A stretch of 64,000 nt of DNA from Hemerocallis citrina (taxonomy: Eukaryota > Streptophyta > Magnoliopsida > Asparagales > Asphodelaceae): assembly GCA_017893485.1 (NCBI GenBank), contig JACEHZ010000366.1, positions 549,001-613,000 on the forward strand, in the 5' to 3' direction. A model generated the notes under the pieces. The model was not told the DNA's origin. It saw only the letters and a program-made list of their open reading frames with translations, and did not search any database. A program made the position numbers and the translations under genes. Below are positions 11,930 to 22,533 of the stretch, in pieces (within the stretch, counting starts at the first letter, position 1; each line of letters opens with the position of its first letter).

Positions 11930-11975
11930 GGGTCACTACAAGAAGGTTAGTGGGGTCACTACAAGAAGGTTAGTG
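11930..11975 (+). repeat. Exact 23-bp tandem duplication containing a CACTA-like terminus
   Basis: Two identical 23-bp units (11930-11952, 11953-11975), each containing CACTACAAGAA, the first 11 bases of the CACTA element at 16768. They abut the damaged left end of the Tekay LTR. This looks like filler or a duplicated remnant of a transposon end rather than an element. Confidence 0.6.
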
Positions 11976-12640
11976 GAATTCCAAATGAGTCTGAATTCGA
12001 AGTTCCACATGATCTTTACACTTCACTTCGTACAATTTTATAAGGAATTTAATAATTTTTATACAATAATGTTTACATCAACGCAACCGAATTATAATTA
12101 CAACATGATACATGAAATTAATAACAATTTGAACATTCTTTAAGCGGCATTCCTTCTTTAGTCCTTTCATTCAATTTGCCTTGTATGGAAACTGTGGGCA
12201 CGTCAGTTGCATACAACTGACGCTAGGATATAATACATCAATTTCTCTTACTTGGAAAGCACACACTTGTTCATAAACAAAGCTAAGGGGGACTATCTTA
12301 TTGATGTCGTGTGTGAATGTGCACTTAGTCTTAATGCAGTTATTTATTATTTCATGACACTAATGCATACTTGTTCGAACTTATGCATCCCATTCTACAT
12401 AAATCCGAGGGCAAGCCCTTAACCGTTCTTCATCTTGTAGGGTTGGATCCCTCGTTATGAGTTAAACTACTACGGCAACTACGGTAAGTATCCTAGATGT
12501 TCTATGAGTTACAAGCCCATGTCCAGACAGCCTGGAGGAGAATCCCACATCATGACATGACGCATCATGTAAACAGCCTATGGACAATTTGCCTCCATCA
12601 TGGGACAATAACACTACGTATTCACCAAGCACCCCACAAG

Positions 12641-12884
12641 CGTCGCCACGGTCCCGATAATTCCGGAGATGTATTCACGTCATGACATGATGCATCATGT
12701 AGACAGCCTGTGAACACTCTCACACTGTAGATCCGAGGCCCTCATACTTGTGTTTTTCTTTGCGTCACCACGGTCCCGATAATTCCGGAGATGTATTCAC
12801 GTCATGACATGATGCATCATGTAGACAGCCTGTGAACACTCTCACATCGTAGATCCGAGGCCCTCATACTTGTATTTTTCTCTT
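12641..12884 (-). repeat. 122-bp tandem duplication inside the Tekay 3' LTR
   Basis: 12641-12762 and 12763-12884 are near-identical (cgtc, then ccacggtcccgataattccg, then the catgacatgatgcatcatgt block). The partner LTR has only one copy (about 28291-28410), so the duplication arose after insertion of the element. Confidence 0.75.
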
Positions 12885-15800
12885 ACTTTCATCACATCTT
12901 CACTATGTGTCTAATCCTTAGAAAAATTGAATCATGAGTAAAAATTAACACTCTAGAATTAGCGTTACCTCTACATCGGTCTTAAACATCAATTGTTAAC
13001 CACGACCCAATCTTGATATTTTATTATCACATTTCTCTTTCAAAATTTCATTCATGCCGATGTAAGGACTTAGCTAAAACTCTAGTTTTAGTCTCTTTTC
13101 ATGTTCATCAAAATGAGTGTTTATACTCACAAAATTTCCACATTTCATCATAATCTTTTTGTTTCATTTTCCATGCACACTTGCATATACTAAACATCAA
13201 ATTTCATATTAACTTATTCAAATTATCCATGTCGAAAATCTCATTTTTAATCTCTACACAAAATTTCTCTACATTCAAAAAATTTCCCTTTCTTTAATTA
13301 ATCAAAACCATACTCTACGAAAAATTTATCAAGTTTTTCTTCCCAAAATTACTTCTAATTCTCATTGTATTATGTCAAATATGGTAGAAATAATTTTCAT
13401 GAAGTCTAGGTAATTTTAGAAGAATTCTAGTAATTTTTTTTCTTCAATTATACACTTAAAATTCTCAAAATTATAAAAATAAGTAAAATAAAAAAAAACA
13501 AATAAAAGGTCAAGGCCGGATTCGATGTAGCGCCCCAGATCCCCATACTGGAAATCTGAGACCCTACTCCAGAAGTCGAACTTCAAATAGCCACAATCAC
13601 AGAAAAGTACAGGAAAATTAAAACTTTTATTCCATATAAATGTTACATTTACAAGTGTTACAATATCTAAATAAAATTACAAGATTTACAATAATACAAT
13701 AACACTTGAATATGTCACCTGGATGCTTAGACCAACTCGAGCTCTGCTGTACCTGTGAATCGGCTCTGGTTACCTACAAGGTAAGGAACGTCAGTACTTT
13801 GACTGACGCAATGCTGATGATAACAGCGATCTCCAAACTAACAATCACAACCATGATTTATGCAAAGAGAAAAGTGATGTGACAACTAGGGGTTAATGGA
13901 TTCGGATTATAGTGTTGTTGTATGCCATGATTCTACAACTAGATGCATCAATCACATGCCTATTTCTAATGCAAGCAAGACTTTGGAGAATGCATGCATC
14001 CCATACTACATACGCCCCCAAATCTAGCCGTCTTTCTCCACATTTTAGGGATATGAACCCTTGCCATGCATCCTAATCTTGTACTCAACCTGTTCCTAAT
14101 TGATTTCCATGTCTGAGGAGGTTGCAGTCCTTCGGTCTAGTCCCGTACTGTAGTCCCTAAAGTGGTGGTCACGTTTGCCACTTAGTACCCGCGCACAGAC
14201 CTCACTCAAAAAGCCGTGTCAAACCTTTCGGTACAAAACCATGTAACCAATGACGTCAATGATTCACATATAAACAAAACCCACGGCATAGGAACATGAC
14301 GACCTCGATGGTCAAATCCCCCTATCTGACAGGAGCTCCTCTCCTGTTCCTTACCCCGAGTCATTGGGAATTAACAGATCGAGATACGAGATCCGTGAAC
14401 TCAAAACCTGAGAACCAACTCCGTATCCCTATGACAGGAAAAGTACAACACCCGACTATGGGCTGCTACTACTAATGCAATGTACATATCCTAATACACC
14501 ACTCTAATCCAAGACTCACTCTAACTATTTAGGTAAAAGATTGCTCCCAAACTTTGCCCGTCGACCACTAGCCCCGGCGACGCAAGCCCTGCTCGCCACT
14601 CCCCCTAGCTTGGAATCATCCCTCGCCATGGCCCGCGTTCATCCTTAACCGGCATGAATACACTCGACGGAACCAACTTGGACGTCCAATGCCTCGGTGG
14701 AAGTTCACAACTAGGGTCGATAGACGTGGGGTATCACCCTACCATTGTGACTAACTCGAGTCACAACAACCAAAATAGGAGTCAAACACCAACAAGACCA
14801 GCAATAGATACCATTCATCCCCAAATAGCGAGTCATCAACTCTTAGGTACACAAGGGGAAAAAGGTTCTACCAACACTTAGTCAAAACCATGACTAAAAC
14901 AACTATGGTGTTTCTTTTTGAACTTAAAAAGATCATAACTCCCACAATACAACTCAGATTTGGGTGTTCAAGACCAATCTGGAAAGGTAAAGAACTAGGC
15001 TACAACTCTCTAGTTGATCATCACCTCAGATTCAGTCATTTAAATCCTTAAAATAGCCTTACAAACCCCAGCCTGTGTACTTCCTATACATTGGCTGCAC
15101 CTTACCGATAGCATAAAACTCTACCTGCTCATTGGAATGATACCAATCCAGGTTCTGTGGAAAGGTGTGAATGTCCTCTACAAATTTCTAGTTGATCACC
15201 AATCCCAATTGTTTCATTTGATAATCCTAAAACAGTCATTACTCTCAGGTATACAGAACCACACATAAGGCTTTACTCCAACAGAGCCTTCAGTTCAGAA
15301 TCTGGTTTTTGTCCAATCTTGAAAAAATCATATTTATTAACCTACTCATAGAAATATCTTGAAATAGGGCTCTTTGGAAAGATATAGATGTCTAATACAA
15401 TTTCCTAGTACAACACTTTTTTAAATTCTACTCTTACAGAGCCACAAAAGTACCATCTTATCAGAGTGTCAAAACTGACTGTGTTTTGCACAGTTCATGC
15501 TAAAATATTCATCATAAATCACATACTCATCAAATGGTCATAAAATTTGCATTAAGAAACTAGACATCATTATGTATAACATGCAAAAAGTTTCACATCC
15601 AAATTTCAAGTAATCACGGAGTTCTATCTATTGTAAATATGCATAAAAATTCTGCTGTTCTTCAGTTACTGTCTTGATTACTTTTGATTAATTAATTTTG
15701 AACATGCATCAAATTTCATCCAAATAATTTCATGATTTTTTCTTAGAGTCCAGATGTATGCAAGACAATATGTTAAAAATTTCAGAGATAGATCATGTGC

Positions 15801-16261
15801 CAATTAATTGTAAGATTTTCCACAAGTTCAGTTGTTACACTAGACAGACCCAGTCTCTGCCTTACGACTCAGTCCTCAAAATGGATTTTATTTAAATATC
15901 AAATTTTATCAGAAAATTCCGAAATAAATCATGTAGCTTCTAGATATATTCTAGATCATTCTTTGAAAATTTCAAGATCAAATTCAAATTATTTTGTTCT
16001 CTGGAAATTCAGAAAAATTACATGCAGATCATGTTTTATGTTTCTATTTCCAAATTCTAACAATCTATTCTTATACAACCATTCTCATACTACTACTACT
16101 ACTACTCATGCATGCAAGAAATTAAACAAGAATGAACAGGAACAAGTTCAAAGAACTCCCCACCCTTAGTTGGCTTGAGAAGATGAGGTGTGTTTTGAGT
16201 TTTCTCCTCCAAAATCCTACTCCAAAGCTTGAGAACACTTACTCTTTTAGCACCTTTGACT

Positions 16262-16440
16262 CCCCCCCCCCCCCCCCCCCCTCGAAACTTCCAGAGCTCA
16301 AGAGGTGAGAAGAAAGGGTTTTTATCAAGAGAGGAGTGAGGGAGTGGGAGAGAGGGGGGGGGGAGGAGGGGTAGGCTAGCCAAAATAGGGGGTAAGGGGG
16401 GGGGGGGGGTGGGGGTGGGGGGGGGGGGGTGAGGTGGCTA
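16262..16440. repeat. C and G homopolymer tracts in the solo LTR
   Basis: A run of about 20 C at 16262-16282 and long G-rich runs at about 16344-16430 with few interruptions. Apparent glycine- or proline-rich frames here are artefacts of these tracts. The G runs could form quadruplexes. Lengths may be unreliable because of sequencing slippage. Confidence 0.85.
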
Positions 16441-17398
16441 GGTGGTTTTTCCCAAAACCATGGTCTTTAGCTCCTTGTTTTTAAGACAAGGATTGGCTGA
16501 GATTTTTGGTCTTGATCAATCTCTAGATAAGAGATGAGAGGTTAGATTTGAGTGCATGCAAAGAATATCCATTGTAGTACCATACAATTGCATATTTACA
16601 TAGACACCGCACTCAAAACTAGTGCATGTACTATTATCGGTCCTTCACATTCTCGTGCACTATCTAGAACACAACCACCCACATGAACCGCCCCGCAAAC
16701 ATAAACGCACTCCATCATTCATACATATATAATCAAACAACACTGCAATATATATACACACAACCAACACTACAAGAAATTTGACATATAGTGACAACAA
16801 AAATCCGTGGGTAGAAGGCAAAAAACCGTAGGTATAGCACGTAAAACCTATACCAACAGACATATTTTTCCGTCGTTTTTAATTAGCTATACCCACGGCA
16901 AAATGCCATCACTATAGCCTATAGCGACCGTTTTTTTACCTGTTGGACAAAACCTCGGTGTTATACCCACGGTTTCGTATCCATTGGTATAGGTTTTAAG
17001 GACACCACTTGCTTTCCTATACCCACGGTTGAAACTCCATTGCTATAGGTTTTAGTAATGGTTTTCGCATCCAAATATTTAAATATATACCCATCGCTCT
17101 ATACAAATTTTTTTCTTATTAATTATGCGTATGATAATTTAATATTTTCTTTTATAATATTAATCCAATTATAAACTAAATACACAATAAAATAGATAAA
17201 TGTGTTTATGAAACAAAATTAAAAAAAAATAAACTTCAATCATATTAAAAATTAATGAAATATTACAAGCATGTCAAAATACAAAATAGTTAATAACCAA
17301 ATACACAATTGAATTCATGTGTGCAGACATGAGAATCAATACTTTAAACTACGATCAACATATTCAATGACATTATAAGATAACATTCAACTGACTCC

Positions 17399-17593
17399 TC
17401 ACTTGAGATACGACACTAACAATTTTCTTATTTTACGGCAACCAGATCTTGATTGATCTCGATTCTCTTTGCAGTAATCTTCTTTTAGCATCTTGCAAAT
17501 CTTCTTTACAACCTTCTTCACTTCATCGTCAGCAAACACAAACTCGGCTGCATTTTGAGCGAGTTCAATCATTTCTCGCTTGTTGAGAGCCAT
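17399..17593 (-). pseudogene. Short frame in the CACTA element, possible captured gene exon
   Basis: A 64-residue minus-strand frame (starting MALNKREMIELAQN) that is charged and helix-prone and ends in a Lys-rich segment. I do not recognise a family. Better codon balance than its surroundings and its position inside a non-autonomous CACTA suggest a host gene fragment or a leftover transposon exon. It could equally be chance; nothing shows that it is expressed. Confidence 0.3.
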
Positions 17594-18530
17594 TCACAAA
17601 CAAAACAAAGCAAAAAGAACTAACTTTGGTCATCAACAAATAGTCAATATTCAGATAGCATGCAAAATGTGTCATTCGGATTCAAAATGCCAGAGCATGC
17701 AAAATTATTACTTGCTTCTTTAATTTGTGATCTATCTATACTTCCAAATAAACGTGAATTTTGTTTTCTTCTCAGCAGTTCTTCCATGCGAATAAATGCT
17801 ATTAGAGATCTATTAGTAACTTAACTGATCAAATACATATATATACACACACAGACGCACATAATGGTTGCAATATTATGATAACCTTTTCTATCCTTTG
17901 GTATTTGCTAGTTCATTCATTGAAGGCTGCAACAAACCATGTTGTCGCTTGAACAACAGTTCAAACTGTAGTAATGGGTTTCAAACAAATAAAACAAAAA
18001 TAATTATCCAGATAATTCATACATTATCAATCTTTTAACAAACAAAAAGTTCTAAAATGGCGAATCAGTTTTGCACAACTCTGCATAAATTTTGATCATA
18101 TTCAGATAAGTTTTTTTTCATAGGTCTACCACTTCAAGATGTGCTAAAAAAATTCCAATTAAGTTGTAGCGCCTACTACTTACTGGCTGTCTTTGCACCC
18201 TTGAGAGTCTATTTAGAGCATAGACTAGAAATTTACAGAACAACTTTAACTAGTCTCCAAGAAGGGAAATCTAGATTCTACTCATTTAATTTGTGATACA
18301 TCCTTATTTAGTTTCAGATCGACCTCCTATATAGATCTAAGGGTTCTTGATCCCTTATGAGAATTTAATGTATTAATTAAAAACACTAAGATTAAAACAA
18401 AAAATAGTAGAGCTCGTGCACATGATACCTACATATTAAACAACAAAAAGATAAAGACAAGAACCTGCAAGGGTAATATGAAGATTATATCGCTTTTGAT
18501 AACAATCCTGACAATTTTTTACAAACTTAC

Positions 18531-18629
18531 ATCCGAGTTTCGCAATGCAGAGCTACGAAGAATTTCAAGTAAATGGTCAAACGGTGTGGCCTCAAAAGCT
18601 TGATGCAGATATGCAATATGATCAATATC
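18531..18629 (-). pseudogene. Exon-like 99-bp fragment in the CACTA element
   Basis: On the minus strand an open 33-codon segment (starting DIDHIAYLHQAFEATPFD, ending RNSD) is bounded by an acceptor (attttcag before it) and a donor (gtaagttt after it), both in phase 0. The fit of frame, length and both splice signals suggests a captured host exon. I do not recognise the protein. Confidence 0.45.
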
Positions 18630-19999
18630 CTGAAAATTTATAAAGTATCAGTATTCAAAAGCCGAAGTAAACTTGACTCTTAAACTTATCACTTAAAGGG
18701 AAAGAAAAAGTGGTTCTTACCAAGAGAATATTGCGGCTGTATTTTCACCAATAGGTTTCATTTTCCTATACAAAGTACATTTAGTTTAGTTGTAGATATG
18801 AATCAATTGTACGTTTTGGTTAGCAATCATTGTGTATGTATGGCTGTAAGAAAATGTATCTGTAAAGTAATACCTTGTTTTGTGGGGTGTGGTGTTGTGG
18901 GAGGGCACAGATTTGCAATATAGTCGGTTGTGAGTTCCATTTCTGTGATGACAGTTACAGAGAGGAATAAAAAATGCTTAACTGGTTGGCATTTGAACCT
19001 CAATTCCCATTTGATACAAAGGTTCAGTACATTTTTGCTTAAAAAAGGCAATTCAGATGGCATCTGTAACTATCCATTTAACTTTTGGAAAAAAAATTCC
19101 GTCAATGCTTACAGAACTTCTATAGAAGCTGGAACAAGAATTACCTAGTTTCAATTGATTTATTTAATTTGACTTTGCAATTGTTTTATTGACATCTAAA
19201 TTATATCTACTAGGAAATACTATTTTTTTTTTGTAGTTTTAGAAATTGGTTCCATGGTCTAACGTAGCACATGGTTTATGACTCTGATTCATCTTAGAGT
19301 AGTTGATGCATCCCAATAGTGTTTACTTGGTTCATCAAAATAACTTTAATAGAGAACACTGATTTTCTTAGTCTTTTATGTTGATTAGAGTTCAGTCTAG
19401 GATCAAATATGCACTTATGTAGGTGATTTTCTATTGCATAAGTGTTGATAAATCTGTCTCTGTGGTAATGTTAACAATTTAACCTACCAAATCACGTGCA
19501 CACACAGAGTACCTATAACTAAATTATCATTATTGTTGTAATGATGTGAGTCATGGGTAGACAGATTTCAAATGACTTAATTTCACATGTTTAGACTAGT
19601 TAGGCAGCAGATTAAGATGAACGATTCAGGTTTTTCTTTTCCACCATGAGTACAGAAAAACCTTACTGAAGATTATTCTTAGTGTTACAGAATGTTGTAT
19701 GCCAAGTTGTGTGATTATAATCCACATATTACATTCCGCATATTTGGTTTTGCATTTCTACAAAAAAGTATCATAGAAAATTAAAGAAAAATAAAAAAAA
19801 ATCGGCAAACTGAAGGAAAAAATAGACGAACATCAAGTTTACATTTGTACTCAGTACAACACATAACATGGCATAGTTCTATTTGAGTATTGACTCAATG
19901 AAGCCCAATAACATGATCAAAGGAATAATTTCAAATGCTAAAATGTTAAAAAAATCATGAGGATACACTATTAAACATTACAATAAGACTTGCAATAAC

Positions 20000-20340
20000 C
20001 TTGAGCAAATTCATACGCATAAGAGAATGTCGAGGGAAGGTGGGGCGGCGATCAGGAGGCATCGCGACTGCTGCTCGTCGATGGGATTGGGGAGTAGCAG
20101 AGGGGGTTTCGATTGGGGCTGCTAGTGTTGGGCGTCGACGGGAGTAGGGAAAAGGGGGGTCTCGATGGGAGTGGCGACAACTAGATAGGGGCTCACGGTG
20201 GTTGCTCGCCGGAGAACGGGTTGATGATTCGAAATTGAGAGAGAGATAGAGAGATCAAGTTGTCGGCACGGCAGCGGGGAGGGAGCACGACGGCGGGAAG
20301 GGGGGATTTGGAGATAGGGTTTGGTGAGAGAGGGAGAAAT
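20000..20340 (-). pseudogene. Possible captured 5' UTR and first exon in the CACTA element
   Basis: A GC-rich block unlike its AT-rich surroundings. On the minus strand a pyrimidine-rich leader-like stretch is followed by an ATG at 20062 and a 21-codon frame starting MPPDRRPTFPRH, ending at 20000 in phase 0 before GTTATT, a weak donor. The phase is compatible with the exon at 18531-18629. It may be the start of the same captured gene; this is inference. Confidence 0.3.
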
Positions 20341-22441
20341 TAAATAATAGTTATGGATTAAAATCTCTAACGGTATAGAGTACCTATACCCACAGTTTAC
20401 TACACGTCTGTAGCTATATGATGTCTATACCCACGGTTTTAGTGATCCGTCACTACAGGTATCCGTTCGTATATGGCAAATTTCTTGTAGTGCAATATAT
20501 ATATATATATATATACAAAAGCATAATATTATTCGGGGTATTACATTCGAACCCATACCAACACCCCGGCCTGTGAACAGTAACCGACCCAAAGCACACC
20601 CAACGACCAGAAAGGCCAGAGCAACTAACTGATATGAAGAGAACTTAATTTGTACTTAAAGTCTGATTTCGGAATTTCATTAAAAATTGAAATTTCAATA
20701 AAACAGAGCCTCTTGCCAGACTCGAACCCAAGACCAGTACCACCTGCCTAGCTACAGTAACATACCCAAAACGCATCCGAAGACCAGTAGGTCTTGAGTG
20801 ACTAACCGATATAAGGTCTAGTTAAAAATTTTCTGTATAAACTGTACTGTATCTAGTTCTTCTTTTAATAAACTCGATTTTTTTAAAATCAATTTGTACT
20901 CATAAAAATCTAAATCTTTTTCCAGAATGTATTTCATTGAGAAACTGTATATTATATTTTCTTAGATTTTCAAAATTCTCATTTTTAACCACATAGTAAA
21001 CTATTTCTCTTATTTCCTTTGAAAAGTGGAACATTAATACATTTTTCGACATTGAAAAATTCCTTTTCTAGATGAATATTTTTAGCTACTTGTTTCCCAT
21101 TTATTCACATTATATTTGCACAATTTTTCTTCATTCTTTAACATAGTTAAAGCCTCAAGTTAAAATTTATCTTTTATAAAACTCACCCATTTCTTATGAT
21201 TCAAGAGATAACATATTGACAATCAAGTGAATATAAATTTACTCATACGATACAATTAAAATTCAACAATTATTGTAACTTTTTCATGCTAATTAATTTA
21301 TTTAACAAATTATGGGTGTTAATTTGCATTCTACAATCCATTCACAAGCACATTTCATACAAGCATGATTTATCAAATTTTTATATACTCTAGCATGAAA
21401 ATATAGTAATAAAGCATCATGACAACTCTTAATTAACACATTTCCATTTATTTTACTAACATTTTCATGTAGATAAACTAGAGCTTCCTCTCTTTCTTAC
21501 TAGTCTCTTCAAGCAAGTATATTGCAACTTTTCCGTTTGTTTCTAACATATTCACAAATTAAATTCCTAGCATGGTATCTAAACTAGAAGTAGAGAAATC
21601 ACCCATCTTATTGAAGGAACAAAGAAAACTCCTAAAGAAGTCTTTGAAAGCACGATCATCTCCCTTCTCCTCCTAGTTTGGTGCAAATTTCGAGCTCCTC
21701 CTCCTAGCAAGCATGAACTCGAGACCTCCTTGATGTGCTAGTCGGCCACCCAAGTACAAGAGCACACAAACACACAGACTCTCATTTTTTTCCCACACAA
21801 CTCTATCTTTTCTCACTCATTCTTTTCCTCACAATTGCTTCTTCTTTTCTCTTCTCTTTGAAAATTTCTAATGCAAGTAATGAAGAAGACAAGGGAGGGG
21901 TATTTATACACATTTCAAGAGTGAATGGAGGGTTGAGATGAGTTTAGATGAAGGGCTATGATACATTTGGGAGTTAGAAGAACTACCCATCATCAAGTAA
22001 CCACCTCACCACTCTTCCACTCTCTCCCTCCACTCCAAATATGGTCGGCCAAGTCCTTGTCCCCATTGCACGTGCCATTAGATGCACACTAGTTTAAGTT
22101 GTACAATTATCAATTGTTCATTTATTTGTTACATAATCAAGTATACATTACAAGTTGTATTAATTATTAATACAATTAACTAGTGGGCTAATTCGGTGGG
22201 CTAAAAATCATTGGGTTCTTTAATTAATTAATTAATTAATTTAAGTGGGCTAGAATTAGACTATTAGGCCTAAAGATTAATAATAAATAACAATAGGATT
22301 TTTAAAAGAGAAGAAAATATTTGTTTATGACATTAAAATAATTTTTAAAGCCAAAAACATACATCAATTTTGCACGTGCGAAACATGTGAAAACAACTAA
22401 AAATTTTATATTTAATTATTTGAAAATTCTGGATGTTACCA

Positions 22442-22456
22442 CACTCCCTCCTTAGA
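22442..22456 (-). other. Polypurine tract of Tekay
   Basis: Read on the minus strand, aaggagggagtg immediately precedes the 3' LTR start. This is the expected plus-strand primer position. Confidence 0.8.
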
Positions 22457-22533
22457 ATAGTTCCGTCCTCGGAACTACATTTAAAGGGTGAGAAAACAAA
22501 ACATAAAAGAAGAAAGAAAAAAGAAAAATACAA

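Larger units (their letters stand above)
16768..20492 (-). mobile_element. Non-autonomous CACTA (En/Spm) transposon
   Basis: The left end is CACTACAAGAAATTTGACAT; the right end, read on the opposite strand, is CACTACAAGAAATTTGCCAT. The flanking triplet CAA at 16765-16767 and 20493-20495 is the 3-bp TSD of this superfamily. Subterminal repeats of the type tatacccacggtt and ccgtgggtat recur in both orientations near both ends (16800-17090 and 20360-20465), as expected for transposase binding. No transposase is recognisable, so it depends on a partner. The strand is set by the internal gene-like fragments, which all read on the minus strand. Confidence 0.93.
13526..20545. mobile_element. Solo LTR with 5-bp TSD, split by a CACTA element
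   Basis: Begins TGTAGCGCCCC at 13526 and ends GGGGTATTACA at 20545. It is flanked by TTCGA at 13521-13525 and 20546-20550, a perfect 5-bp duplication. Removing it restores the Tekay LTR reading (ggattcgaaccc, compare ggattcaaaccc at 29045). Without the nested CACTA it is about 3.3 kb. There is no internal coding region, primer site or second LTR, so this is a solo LTR from LTR-LTR recombination. The terminal sequence resembles Tekay LTRs but the body does not align with 27608-30959. Bases 13526-16767 hold no gene I can support. Confidence 0.85.
11976..22441 (-). repeat. 3' LTR of Tekay, interrupted by a solo LTR
   Basis: 11976-13525 plus 20551-22441 together align along their length with the 5' LTR at 27608-30959. 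The piece corresponding to 27608-27618 is missing at the left end. The right end reads GGATGTTACCA, an extra C relative to GGATGTTACA of the partner, followed by the polypurine tract. A minus-strand TATA-like box lies at 21901-21908. Repeated small indels between the two LTRs indicate an old insertion. Confidence 0.85.

Noticed and set aside
16102..16383. Glycine-rich protein on the minus strand
   Set aside because: The Gly run comes from the C homopolymer; no family and no conserved context.
13526..16767. Internal region of a complete LTR element
   Set aside because: No gag-pol similarity, primer site or polypurine tract; flanking TSD and terminal motifs fit a single LTR.
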